Positions 22,901-34,230 of a stretch of DNA of 64,000 nt are shown piece by piece. Under the pieces are notes generated by a model, which saw only the letters and a program-made list of their open reading frames with translations, was not told where the DNA came from and searched no databases. The translations under genes and the position numbers were made by a program. This DNA comes from Enchytraeus crypticus (Eukaryota > Annelida > Clitellata > Enchytraeida > Enchytraeidae). Positions within the stretch are counted from its first letter, which is position 1; every line of letters starts with the position of its first letter. The DNA lies in NCBI GenBank assembly GCA_905160935.1, contig CAJHZI010000685.1, positions 12,501-76,500 on the forward strand, given 5' to 3'.

Positions 22901-25900
22901 GAGTCGCACTAGTTAGTGAGTCATAGGAGTGAGTCACACTAGTGAGTCATAGGAGTGAGTCATACTAACGAGTCATAAGAGTGAGTCACACTAGTGAGTC
23001 ATATGGGTGAGTCAAATTAGTCAGTCATAAGAGTGAGTCACACTAGTGAGTCAAACTAGTGAGTCAAACTAGTGACTCATAAGAGTGAGTCAAACTAGTG
23101 AGACATAGGAGTGAGTCAAACTAGTGAGTCAAACGAGTGAGTCAAACTAGTGAGTCATGTGAGTGAGTCAGAAGAGTGAGTCATACCAGTGAGTCATAAG
23201 AGTGAGTCATACTAGTGAGTCATAACAGTGAGTCATAACAGTGAGTAAGATTACAACAGTGAGTCATAACAGTTGATTGATTGACACTCACGACGAGGTA
23301 GTCGCAGAGAAACTTGATGATTGATTGATTGATTGATTAACTGATTGATTGATACTCACGACGAGATAGTCGCACAGAGACTTAATGAGCCAGACTCGCC
23401 TGTAGAAGCTCAGCTCATGAAACTGTCGCTTAATCAACGGGTTCCTCTTCTTACCTGTGTCGTCAACCAACATATAATAGTCATAACATAACATCATCAT
23501 CATCATCTTTCCTTTAATCCCAGTTTAACTAGGGTCAGGATACCAATAGACTTTCTCCAGTCCTCTCTATTCTCTATTAATAACTAATATAGAAATAATA
23601 TTATATGAGGAAAAATAGTAGAAATTGAAATAATAGTAGTCAAATAAATGTAACATTTATAATAATTAATAGCAATAAACATTAATAATAATAAAATAAT
23701 CATAAAAATAATAGCAATAAATAATAATGATAATATAATAATATAGCAGTAATAATAATTGTAATCATAATAGTACACTGACATAGCCTTCTAGTGAGGA
23801 AACTGACATTAACCGTAGCTTTACCAGCTTTTTATAATAATACTAATAATAAGAATAACAACTTTCTCTTGTGGTCTCCGTGTACTCAGTCGTCATCGTG
23901 TGTTGTTTTAACTCCTGCTTATACGGAGCGTGCAAGAGACGTCCCTGAGGGTGAAGACGTTACAATTCCTACGGATTGATTGACTTAATAATAGTACAAA
24001 TAGTACAAATAGTACAAAAATACTGCTACTTTGGTCAGTACTTATAAACACTAACACAGTATGTGTACGATGAGAACATTACATATAGAGGCTATTAGCG
24101 ACATATGGGTTGACATACACAAGAGCTCTTGTTTGAACAGGTGAACAATGATAAGGTGTCTAGACTACGGATAAATGGAAGATTCTTCATCTAGTACACG
24201 GCTGCTGATGATAACAGCTGACAGGGACTTTACACTTCATTTAATTTCTAACACTTTATCTGGTAAAAAATATACAGATATCAAGATGGCAGTCTAACTT
24301 ACCAACGGTTTCAAAGAATTTCTCATCAATGCCTAACTTCTGTACAGCCTGAAATCAATCAATCAAAATCGATTAACCAATGCAGTGCAGTGCCCTCATT
24401 CCAATTTACCACAGACAATTATTGTTCCTGTATACTCAGAGATATCGATATAAATATTATTTGTCATTATGATTAACTTAGACATAACAAAAACGCCGCT
24501 TAAGTACTTTAAGCCCTTACAAATACAAATATCTTTCATACAGCTCGCTAGTATAAAGATTTATTAGATTATTTTAGCAGACGTTCTCCTAATTATCTAT
24601 TGACGCTGAGCCATATAGACGGCTGAGTTGAGATAACATCTGCAGGATAAGCAAGAGCCACGGTTACAATCCTATCAGAAGCGTCGTTGAGAGTTAAACG
24701 ACAAGAAAGAGGCATGAAGACAAGAAAAGTAAAAAAAAGTAAACACGCAATATAGTGAAATGATCAACTACGTTGATATCTATCACTTTTAACAACACAT
24801 GTTTAAACCGTTACGCAATTTAGACCATTTCCGTATAACCAGTCCAGTGAATTGGGATTGGAACCCACGAGGGTTCAATTCACTTCAAGATCTATCGTTT
24901 AACACTTCATGAAGTTAGTCCTACGCTACTGAGACATTCAAATGAAGACATAGAAACAAGCAGACCAGGTGTACATCCCCGCAGCAGTCAGTCAGCACCC
25001 TGTACCAGTAGTTCACTGTGTTCTTCAGTCCATCGTTCCACACCCTGTAGGACATTTGGCCCTTGCTCGTCAGGCTACAACAATAACAACAGCAGCAGCC
25101 TTACAACAACATCAGCTGCCTTACAACAACAACATCAGCAGCCATACAACAACAACATCAGGCTCTACTAAACAACGCCAATCTCAGCACATATTGATCC
25201 ACAGTCAGCAAGTCAGCAAAATAAATTATATTAGATCTAGCAAGTCAGACAAAATAAATTATTAAAATTCAACAAATACATCAGACAAGATATAATATTA
25301 AATCTTTATAATAAAATTTGACTAAGCAATATCATACTAAGATTTAATTTTTTTAAATTATTTCCTACTTCATATATAAATGTAATATAATTTCTTCCAA
25401 TATATTGCATTTCTTATCAGATAATAAATTAATGGTCAATATCTTTAACAGGATTAGCTCGACTCAAAAGGTCACAAATGAGGAAGTTCTGGAGAGAGTT
25501 GGTACCGATACACAGCTGATAAATGTATAAGAAATAGGAAGAAGAGCTGGATAAGACACATCCTAAGGGGGAAAGTCTATTAATAGAGATCATAAAAGGC
25601 AGAATGGAAGGAAAAAGGGGCAGGGGCAGGCCGAGATTAGGTATGTTAGATGATTTAAAGACCCACTCATATGTGGACATGAAGAGGAAAGCAGATTCCA
25701 TGGACGAGCCAGTAGGCAATGCACTAAGAGAGAGAGAAAGATCTTTAACAGCAGCTTCACAGGGTTCAGACCAACACCCGACAGAGACACTAGACTGTAG
25801 TCAGCAGGTTAGCGACATAATGAAGGCAACAATAGAGATCACGTCTTCCCAATATCAGTGCAACGGTTGCGCAGAAAACAACTGAACAACGCGACAAAAC

Positions 25901-28900
25901 AACTGAACGACTTACCTGGATCGTTGATGCGGAGTACTGAGCAGCGAGGTCATGACAACACCGAGCATTGAGCTCTCGCGCGGCATCAGAAAGCAGCGCT
26001 CTAAGCGACACTGAGATATTTGTCCAACGATGTTGAGTGGTGCAGCGCACAGGTACAAGAAGAGCCCCAGCTGTGGCAACTGTGAATAGATACATGCATG
26101 ATAATTAATAGTCACAGAAGTACACGTAGGATGATAGTTAATTAATAGTCATAGAGGTACATACAGGTGAGAAATTAATTAATTAATATTCATAGAAACA
26201 CATATAGAAATCACTAGGTCAATATCACTAGGACAATATTACTTGATCAATATCACTAGGTCTCATGACTAGGTCAATATCAGTAGGTCATTATCACTTG
26301 GTCGCTGAAAATGTATAACTATATTAATGAGATCAACTTCTTTGATTAATTAATATTAATTATTGATAATTACTATATGATTAATTAACATTAGACACCT
26401 TAGGTAGCCATACAGATAAAGTGAAGCTCTTGTCTTAAGCCCATCATCTGGAGAGAAGTGGACAAAAAAACTATTAAATATTTAGGCTAAGTACAAAGTA
26501 CCTAGTACTAAGTACTAGAAAGTCCTAGTACTAAGTACTAGAAAGTCCTAGTACTAAGTACTAGAAAGTCTAGTACTAAGTACTAGGAAGTCCTAGTACT
26601 AAGTTCTACAAAGTCCTAGTACTAAATACTAGAAAGTCCTAGAACTAAGTAACATTTTTACTGGAAGTCCTAGTACTTAGTACTAGGTATTAGGACTTCC
26701 TAGTACTTACTACTTAGTATTAGGAGGCAGAGTAGAGAGAAACAGTCCTATTTACCTCCCACATGGCTCTCATTTGTTTGTCCAGCCCTCCAGCAAACAA
26801 CTGCTCCTCCCACTGAGGCATCTCGGAGAGAAACTTCTCGTGAGCGGCACGCTTGAGGATCTGCTGCTCTCTGCGTAGTTCCCTGTTCTTGTCTCGAGCC
26901 TCTCGTCTCAGTCGCTCTAGCAGAGCAGCCGAGTCCAACGCCTGCACCACCGCCTTCAACCTGCGCGATCCTGCACGACACAGAGTGGACAGGTTAGTAC
27001 AGTGGACAGGTTAGTACAGTGAACAGGTTAGTACAGTGGACAGGTTAGTACAGTGGACAGGTTAGTACAGTGGACAGGTTAGTACAGTGGGCAGGTTAGT
27101 ACAGTGGGCAGGTTAGTACAGTGGAAGTAATAATATAGCAGTGGACAGGTTAGTACAGTGGTAGTAATAATATAGCAGTGGACAGGTTAGTACAGTGGTA
27201 GTAATAATATAGCAGTGGACAGGTTAGTGCAATGGTAGTAATAATATAACAGTGGACAGGTTAGTATTAACAAAGTCACATATTAGCTCACACTAGCACA
27301 CACGCTAGCACACGTACTAGCACGCACACTAGCACAAACACTAGCACACACACACCAGTAAGACGCGCACACTTACCCGACTGAACGACCTCAGTGACCT
27401 GCCCCGCTGTGGCCACTAGGTTGGTTTTTTCTCTAAGATCTCTCGACAGCAGAGCTATCTTCTGATGCAGCATGGTCTCTAGCCGCTGAGCTCTGCGAGA
27501 TATCGCGTGGTCGGGCCCGTTGAACCGATAACAGTTCTCAAATAGGAGTCGCATGTCCAGTATGAACTCTGTTATACTGCTGTACTCCCTCTTCTGAAAC
27601 TTCTCCTTCACTGTACATCGTACGACACAGTTCAATATCAAACATCAACCATCGTACAATACAGTTCAATATCTTAATAGAGTAGGGATAACGTCATGAA
27701 GTTTTAAATGGCAGATTCTGAGGTTAATTGAATCCTCATGGGTTTGAATCCCAGCCGCGCTGAGCTGATAGTAAAATTTCAGCCATTCACTGGACTGGTT
27801 ACACGGAAAATGGACTAAATTGCCTAACGGTTTAAACTTGTGGTATTAAAGTGATAGATATCAACATAGTTGATCATTTCACTATAATGCGTGCCAAACA
27901 TCAAATAAAGAGAGTCAACTTAGGGTAAACATGAAATAAAGAGAAAGAATGCCAGTCACCATTATGTCAAACATCAAAGAGGTGGCAAAAATGAGTATAG
28001 TGAATAGAAACCCAATTTCTCCAAAATCTTCTCTCAACACCAAGCGGTATAATGCTGAAACAACTAGAGTCGTTAGAACTACTGATAAAAACTTGGTAGT
28101 CTTACCGATACAAATCCAGAGTGTTGCTTAGTCCAACAATGAATTTTAATTCAAAGTTAATTCCACATAATTTTAAGCTACTTAATCTATGCTATAACAG
28201 GCATCAATAATATTTGGATACTGAACATCAATCTTCAAATTAGAGTCATGAAAAAATTATTCTATACATCACCATTACAATCGCATCAATTGAAGAATCA
28301 CTTCAATATTTTAGTAGTATTATATTTCAGCATCATTACATTGCTGCCATAGACACAAGAATATGTTTCAGTCAATAACATCATGACGATGAAAAAGATG
28401 AGACTACAAAATCAAACTTAGCGGACAATTTCAAAACAAACTTTTATTGAGCCACATCGGTTTCTGAATCCTCTCGTAGTAGTCGGCACAGCCGGGCGCC
28501 GAAGAGTCAACGGCGTTCATGAACGGATGATTCGTGGCCTTGTTGGAGTCGCTCATCATTTCTCTCAGCATCCTGTAGCCCTGTTGCAGCTCGTAACTCA
28601 GCGACTCCCACAGAGCCGCCTCGTCTTTCTCTCTCGACTCCGCCGAGCCGGCAGCCGGCTGGCGAGGAGCGGCTACTGCCGTACGACCTTTTCGAAGCGA
28701 AAAATCATCAACGATCTCTTCCTCCTGCAAGAACTCCTGAACCTCTACGTCCACAGCCACCTCCGAGGTGGACACGTCCTGCGGGTCATCGTAGTCGTCC
28801 AACAACGTCGCGTTACTGCTGTCCCAGTAATCCAGCCGTCCACTGTGACCAGTTTGTCTACTGGCTGAGGTGGAACAGTAGATATTAGCTAGCCACTCGC

Positions 28901-31109
28901 TGCTCGTGCCTTTACTATTCTCAACACGAGCTAAGCTGGTGCTTGCCTCAGAATAGCTGGGCAGCCTCTGATGGGAGTGTTTACTCATGTAGCTGTGCTC
29001 TTCCATAGCAGAGAAGTTCTGATCACTACGTTCAGAGGTAGATCTCAGATATCCGCTAAAATCATCGACTCTTTTATGACTGACAGTATCGTGTGTCCTA
29101 ACAGCATCACCTAAGCCTATGTGACTATCACCGGTAGAATTACTATTAACTATAGTACTTGTGGTCACTCGGCTCTGACTACTGTCTTCATTAGAGTCAA
29201 AATAGCACCCGTGTTCAACTAATATTCTTCTATACAGATCCCCTGATCTAAGAGCTGTACCGTTTTCAGAATTATCCAAATGCTGGTGACTAGATGACAT
29301 CGTGGACACTGACAATACTGGTCCAGCCATTTGATCGACACATAGTAACTGAAGCCCGGCATTTGTTCTATCATGCCGGTGTAAATGTTCCTTTGAATCA
29401 ACAGAAGAAGGCTGATAAAATTGAGAATTAATCGACTTCATAACATTTTCCTTCGTAGCTAAGACGAATGAATTTGAATCGGAACTTCCCGATGACCGGT
29501 GAGCAGCTGATGAACTCTCGATAGTTTTTAAGATATCGTCCAATGTATAACCAGCGGTTAAACCTACGTTTGAATTTACAACATCAACATTAATACCCTG
29601 CATAGCACAACTACTATTTAGATCACCTACAGACAAGTGGGACAGTTGATTGTCAGAGTCGTTGTTATCCGAATACTGGAGGAATTGTTTCAAGTCGCTG
29701 CAGCTTGCATCATTACCACGGTCGTCAGAGTGTTGGACTGTCTCCATGTCCTGGGTTCTTCCGGTTAACAGAGACAAAGCCTCCGCAGCTAAAGCCCTGC
29801 CCTGTTCTATCTCATTGACTCTAGAAACTGCTACGAGATCTTCCACAGCTGTACCAGCCTGTTTATAGGAGTCTGATTCATTGCCCTCATAAGATAACAG
29901 CTGCCTCACTGTCTGCGAAAACCGTGGATGATAAGTTTCAGTTATTTCTTTGGTCGATAGATACATAGAATCAGAGTTCAGGTTATTTACATTCTCTAAC
30001 AACTCTGAGCAGTTTGATTTCACTGCAGTTAAGTTTGATAAATAATCGGTATGTGATGTATGCATTATCAAGTTTTGATCAGAACTATACAGGTCTGATG
30101 AACTGGAATTAAAACACCTCGACACATCCCTGGTTGAATATGATTGTCCCGTGTTATCAATAAGTGACGCAGCTTTGGAGGCAGCATCAGTGTTTAACAA
30201 CATCACAGCAACTGACACTGCTGCTGCTGCATCAGCTAGTGCTGTCTCAGCTGATGATGCAGTGTCAGCTTCTGTCACAGCTTCACCAAAAACCCCAGAT
30301 TTTCTCTCATTGACTGAACTCTCAGCACAGAGTCCCACAGACTGACTTAGGCTGTCTCCTCTATTGCTAACGTCTGATCCACTGTTCACAGACGTGTCAG
30401 TAACGTTAGTGACTTCAAAACATGATGAAGCACTTCTATCAGTCGCGTTATCGTTACTAACGCCTTCGTCCCATTCCCTAGCCGATGAAGCATAGTTAAC
30501 AGCATCAGACACAGCGGTAGTCAACTCAACATGGCAACTGTTTGTACACTGACTGCTATCGTTAATTTTCATGTCTCCATGTTCCTCATTGCCGTTATTA
30601 TGGTTACAAATACCCTCCGACTGAGATATAAAAGTCGAAGAAATAAAGCCATCTTTTTGTTTAAAACCATTTGTTACCCCGCAGTTTCCAATTTTATTCT
30701 CATTTGATGGATTCAGATATGAGTAAAGATTCTTATCCTTTTCATCCATATTGGGTGCAGAGTCTAAATCCTGCAGATCCTGCCTTTGAGCAATTCCTAA
30801 CGACTGCTGCTGCTGCAATAAATCGCAAACTTTCTGCCGACCTGGAACGTCAATCTGCTGCCCTATAAAATTACGTGGATATTCTACGTGTTGCTGCTGC
30901 CATAATGGCTGTTTTAATCTGTACTCATGGTCATCCTTCTCATAGCTGTCTGTCTTGATAGAATCACTCCAACAAGTTCCTCGGATGTCTGGATCTTGTT
31001 CGTCTCCGGCTCTCTCTGGACTCAGTACATTATCTACACCATCCTCAATGCCGCTGGCTTTCTTAGCCATTACATTATCAACCATAGCTATCTGATGATC
31101 TTCTTGCAT
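10180..31109 (-). CDS. BRD10: BRD10 (KIAA2026)-type bromodomain chromatin protein, complete
   Basis: Twelve exons in phase: 31109-28442, 27610-27377, 26970-26756, 26079-25916, 25074-24966, 24348-24303, 23454-23360, 22700-22488, 21616-19673, 17707-17588, 16685-16488, 14985-10180; 3603 residues. An in-frame TGA 14-16 bases upstream supports the ATG. Domains: Ser/Asn-rich N-terminus 1-830; bromodomain ~833-935 (ELQQGYRMLREMM, DYYERIQKPMW, then ITEFILDMRLLFENCYRFN with the acetyl-lysine Asn kept); charged helix ~970-1038; DDT/WHIM-like block ~1040-1230 (PQLGLFLYLCAAPL, MSYRVWNDGLKNTVNYWY, YSYIHFPQFCGDDLRIYRQ); an AT-hook (KRGRGRPSK) near 1610; a short helical segment (ELVAENIEDLRKLI) 1897-1936 and a coiled coil (RVEELHERLTALL) ~1937-2002; Gln-rich ~2280-2730, then Ala/Gly/Ser-rich. 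The order matches vertebrate BRD10, but the protein is much longer. Likely nuclear; exact biochemical role unknown. Confidence 0.88.
12800..14170 (-). repeat. CAG/CAA-rich coding repeat of BRD10 last exon
   Basis: On the - strand this encodes long Gln tracts mixed with Val/Leu. At 13490-13730 there are about six tandem ~17-residue units of the form QQLLQQLSAxPAAQ, clearly from unequal crossing-over. CAG and CAA are mixed, which usually limits slippage. Confidence 0.85.
15002..16379. repeat. 15-bp minisatellite, ~75 copies, in BRD10 intron
   Basis: Unit TGACACAATCAGCCG (variants AGTCG, AATCG, AGCCA), almost uninterrupted from 15286 to 16379, with four further units at 15002-15060 next to the acceptor of the last BRD10 exon. 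Because 15 is a multiple of three and most phases lack stops, long open frames exist on both strands (for example ISRDT and ADCVT pentapeptide repeats); these are not genes. Higher-order repetition is visible as recurring variant blocks. Confidence 0.95.
16690..17065. repeat. CAA-rich ~40-bp minisatellite at BRD10 acceptor
   Basis: About nine units alternating CAACAACAACAACAG, TCTGCGTGCAATAA and CACTCCAGC. On the - strand this is the polypyrimidine/acceptor region of exon 16685-16488; each unit carries a degenerate copy of that GTTGTTGTTGTCGCAG junction. Confidence 0.85.
17068..17155 (-). mobile_element. Repeat C remnant
   Basis: Diverged copy of the repeat at 1889-2035 (GTCAATGACAACATC and AAGTAGGTCCAAATATGGTG segments). 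Confidence 0.45.
17780..18050 (-). mobile_element. Interspersed repeat D (SINE-like), copy 1
   Basis: About 270 bp; the - strand starts TTCCCCGTATTGTGTCCGG and ends in GGGACTAAAGGAAAG followed by an ATGATG microsatellite. Copies: 21821-22090 (-), 40953-41215 (+), a 3' fragment at 23490-23565 (-), and an amplified tail at 43955-44130. The constant ends and microsatellite tail fit a retroposon; the family is not recognised. Confidence 0.7.
18295..19470. mobile_element. Possible hAT-type non-autonomous DNA transposon(s)
   Basis: The left side has GCTC/GAGC-rich subterminal repeats (CTCACTGCTCTTTCGACTCA) and strong hairpins such as GCACTGTGTC/GACACAGTGC near 18408-18435. The right side has the inverse motif set (GTGAGCAGCTCAAAAGAGTC). 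Nested at about 19200-19305 is a ~100-bp element with ends GGGTTACCAGACGCC and AACTGGCAACACTG, typical of hAT-type MITE termini. Boundaries are approximate. Confidence 0.4.
19705..19812 (-). repeat. 15-bp coding minisatellite in BRD10 exon 9
   Basis: Seven in-frame copies of a 15-bp unit encode GVEEA/GVEQA pentapeptides just before the exon's donor at 19673. Adjacent is a GAT repeat (19862-19900) giving an Asp tract. Length variation here would keep the reading frame. Confidence 0.9.
21821..22090 (-). mobile_element. Interspersed repeat D, copy 2
   Basis: Near full-length copy of the repeat at 17780-18050, in a BRD10 intron beside an ATA-rich microsatellite (21630-21790). Confidence 0.7.
22900..23275. 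repeat. Minisatellite built of TGAGTCA motifs
   Basis: Irregular ~16-18-bp units (AGTGAGTCAAACT, AGTGAGTCATAAG). I count about 23 exact TGAGTCA/TGACTCA heptamers in 375 bp, the consensus bZIP/AP-1 site. It lies between BRD10 exons 7 and 8. Confidence 0.9.
23283..23320 (-). repeat. Extra copy of BRD10 exon 7 3' edge with donor
   Basis: Diverged copy of 23351-23390: on the - strand it encodes KFLCDYLV, compared with KSLCDYLV in the true exon, followed by a gtgagtgtc donor. It lies 68 bp downstream of the true donor, so its use would shift frame. Confidence 0.85.
24746..24944 (-). mobile_element. tRNA-derived SINE, family B, copy
   Basis: Shares a body with 27672-27895, 32434-32665 and 50802-51045: tail ATAGTGAAATGATCAACTACG, box B-like GGAACCCACGAGGG, and a head near CTACGCTACTGAGACATT. 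Confidence 0.75.
25486..25745 (+). mobile_element. LINE 3' end fragment (family E)
   Basis: The degraded frame encodes the GRMEGKRGRGRPRLGMLDDL motif typical of the very C-terminus of a LINE ORF2 and ends in GCACTAAGAGAGAGA. Related copies at 47458-47745 and 47750-48030. Confidence 0.75.
26480..26735. repeat. Palindromic minisatellite in BRD10 intron 3
   Basis: About nine ~24-bp units, each containing the near-perfect palindrome CTAGTACTAAGTACTAG. The array ends about 15 bp from the donor of exon 26970-26756. It should form cruciforms or slipped hairpins. Confidence 0.9.
26985..27270. repeat. GTGGACAGGTTAGTACA minisatellite
   Basis: About twelve copies of a 17-bp unit, then a compound ~40-bp unit with GTAGTAATAATATAGCA. 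It begins about 10 bp upstream, in transcription order, of BRD10 exon 3's acceptor. Confidence 0.9.
27672..27895 (+). mobile_element. tRNA-derived SINE, family B, copy
   Basis: Head TTAATAGAGTAGGGATAACG (box A-like), box B-like GGTTTGAATCCCAGCC, and a body ending in TGATCATTTCACTATAATG. Confidence 0.8.
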
Positions 31110-32109
31110 GGTGTAACGACAGGAATATCATAGTCTAACACACAAATTGTCGCTCACAAAATACATTAATTCATGATTTGTCTAGCAATACATACAATCT
31201 ACTAAAGTCTATAGTTCAGTATTCCCCACTCATTATTTTGTACAACATTTTAATTTCTTTATCCATATACCTGCAAGAAAAGAAAGCATATTATATAATT
31301 ATCTTTATCAATACATACAATTTAAATTTTGCATGTAAGAACAAATATGCACGTAATGGCAATAATTCATTCGCTCCTGCTGCACTTTCTAAATGGGAAC
31401 CGACATAAGCTAGAGCCTTTATAGTTTATGATACAGCATTTTCTTACATTATTCCAAACATGCAAATTTCAAATAGCACAAATACTTGCAAAGCTCATTT
31501 CAAATGCCTCAGTTAACAGTACAACCACAAAACTTTACAATTTCAGACAAATTATCAAATTGATTTGAAGTATATTTTAACTAAAAATTAATCATTCATG
31601 GCTAAAAGACAACTCAAACTAAACTTAGAAAAATTTACTTTGAAATTTGGATCTAATCAAAGAACGATTACAATTAAGTAACTGAAAACTTACTACAGGT
31701 GTACACATGACCTAAATAGTATACAAACTTCAGTTTCACTTTCCAATTCACAGCTGATAGAATTAGGAAATTTTTCTTAGCATTACCTAGAAAAACGTAT
31801 AGCACAAAGAAAACAAAGCCTAAAAATTGACGAATACTAGAAATAATGACAACGAAAATTTATAAAATTATTTAAACAATATAATCCAATTGATCGAGAT
31901 CTCGATCAAATCGTCACGGTCTATTTGACAGCAATCAACACAACGTTCCTAATCAACCAGAATCATTTCATCGCACTCAACACTTATTTCGTCAAATTTC
32001 TACAACAAATGTCCCCAGCAAAAATCGTCATTTTTACTCAATTAATAAACTCAGATTTTCGGCAAAATTTCCTATCAGACTCGTACTAAGTGATGCTTGC
32101 AGCGACTAC

Positions 32110-32330
32110 AACGACGATCACGTGATGTAAACATTAGGAGTTAGGCAGAGATAGAGAGAGCGAGAGAAGAGAAAAACAAACTTTTCACATCTGAAGCTGA
32201 TCTCAAAACACGCTGTATTCCTCCGCCGCAATAAACACTTCTGACAATCCCACCGCGTGACTGAGTAATGCGAGCATCGGCGCAGTACTATCCATGCCAT
32301 CAAAGTAAAACAAAGATTATAATACAAAGA
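32110..32330 (-). promoter_or_regulatory. Candidate BRD10 promoter / 5' region
   Basis: About 1 kb upstream of the BRD10 ATG. It contains a palindromic E-box-type ATCACGTGAT (32117-32126) and a CT-rich tract on the - strand. No TATA box is evident. Position only by inference. Confidence 0.3.
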
Positions 32331-32433
32331 GAAACCATCATTAGTTTTACTTTGTCTATTTTAATTTTATTTTGTTTTGATTGTATTCTGAAAAGTAGGC
32401 TTTATTATGACTATGTTAACCATATAACTGTCT

Positions 32434-32665
32434 TAATGTCTTAATAGCGTAGGGGTAACGTCATGAAGTTTTAAATGACTAATCCTAAGGTGAATTGAAC
32501 TCTCGTGGGTTCGAATCCCAGCCGCGCTGATATGAGAATAATATCTCGGACATTCACTGGACTGTCTATACGGAAAATGGACAAAAATTGTCTAACGGAT
32601 TTAACATGTGGTATTAAAAGTGATAGATATCAACGTAGCTGATCATTTCACTATAATGTGTGTTA
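32434..32665 (+). mobile_element. tRNA-derived SINE, family B, best copy
   Basis: Most intact copy: box A-like TAGCGTAGGGGTAACG, canonical box B GGTTCGAATCC, a body with CATTCACTGGACTG and tail ATCATTTCACTATAATG followed by TTATTATTGTTATT. Confidence 0.85.
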
Positions 32666-33104
32666 TTATTGTTATTATATTATAACGTTAAATAATATGC
32701 AATGTTAAATTAAGCGTATTTGATACTACGCACAATTGTTATTTTTTACAATTATATATAGAGTAGGCTACTGATATAGTCCCTAACAATATCAAAAACT
32801 ATTGTGCCAAAACCAAGCAGACGAGAAAATTAGGGTCCAAGTTACCTCAAAATTGTTAAATCCAGAAAATCAGTTAACGGATAGGATAAAACCGACAAAT
32901 GCGTTTTATATGAACTTAACATAAATTCCACGATATCCCGATATCTTTGATCCCGATAAACTCCCTCTGATTTGGACAATTTACATAATTATAAATTATG
33001 CAAAGGCTATACCAACAATACTTAAGCAAAAATTAATATGTTAATTAGATTTTTAATTTCAGATCGATTTGCGTAAAAACTATAATATCCTCAAATCCTC
33101 GCAG

Positions 33105-33428
33105 AGTTTGCTATCATCGCCAAAAACTAATAAATTAAAATCTGTAATTGACTTCTATTTGTATTGAGGTATGAAATTACTACTAGACTGGTGTTACAAG
33201 TCTTTACAACTTCCTAAACCAGTATAGTTAAATTAGGTTAAATATAATTTTTTAACATATTTCTGCAGAAATTGAAAATTGAAATTTTCATTATTTGCGC
33301 TGAGATTGATGCATAGGAAGTACTACCTGCTGGCTTACGTAGCCGTGTCACAGAGTTTGCTGTCGTCGCCAAAGAATAATCAATTTAAATCTGTAATTGA
33401 TTTTTATTTCTGTGGAATAGTATCATGA
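33105..33428 (+). other. Two exon-like segments sharing a conserved C-terminal peptide
   Basis: 33105-33167 and 33354-33428 are homologous starting exactly after a CAG acceptor-like triplet. Both stay open to a TGA and read SLLSSPK-x-N-x2-KSVIDFY. Over 19 codons the differences are mostly at third positions (CTA/CTG, TCA/TCG, AAA/AAG, GAC/GAT, TTC/TTT), which suggests past coding constraint. It may be the duplicated last exon of an unrecognised gene or of a mobile element. No upstream exons were identified. Confidence 0.4.
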
Positions 33429-34101
33429 AAATAGTATTTTGTCTTCTACACAATATCTGGATGACAAAGAAAAATTAGTATAATATAACGCCAATCATGA
33501 TTATATTTTGTGACGCAGGATACATGCAAATCAGATGCAAATCTATAGCCTGGTGCACTGCAATCCATATTTATTTTGTATCATTGTCAAGTTAAAATGG
33601 TGTTAAATAGGCCTACATATCTTTTACTTTACTAGTTGCCTGCACGCTTGTGAATTACGATAGATTTTAAATTAAAATTGTTAAGTATTTTGTTGTTTTC
33701 TTTAATTTTTGTTCTTGCAATGACGTGCACAGCTTAAATGTGCACGTACTGTTCAATGACTGTGTGGTTTTGCCCCAATGGCGAAATAAAGGTAAAATAT
33801 GCAATTTATTGCTATAACTATTGCGCAAATTCAATGAAAGAAATCAGCAAATGTGTGTAACTATAGTTAGTCTACTCAATCTCTTTAATTAATTACTCAA
33901 CCAATTACGTTGATTAATATGATTATAATTAGTCTAATATATTAGTCTTCGGAAATCTTCATTTGAATCACATCAGCCTTTGCTTTCCTATGAGCAGTTC
34001 CATAGGCAGTTGAAGTCCTATCTTTTCCATCTCTCTTTTCCATCCAGTGTCCATGAGCAGCGACCTGCACCTAAACCACCTTTTCTTTAACTCCCTTTAC
34101 T

Positions 34102-34230
34102 TTGGATTGAATTTCTGGATTTTGGAATTTGCACCGTTTTTAGACCTTCTTTTTGCTCGCCGGCTTGATTTAGTCTCAATAGTGCTCGATGTTTTCATTG
34201 ATGACTATAGCACTCTAATTGTTGTTATGT
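34102..34230 (+). mobile_element. Repeat C copy
   Basis: Matches 1889-2035 across TTTTGCTCGCCGGCTTGATT and ends in CTAATTGTTGTTATG. Confidence 0.65.
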
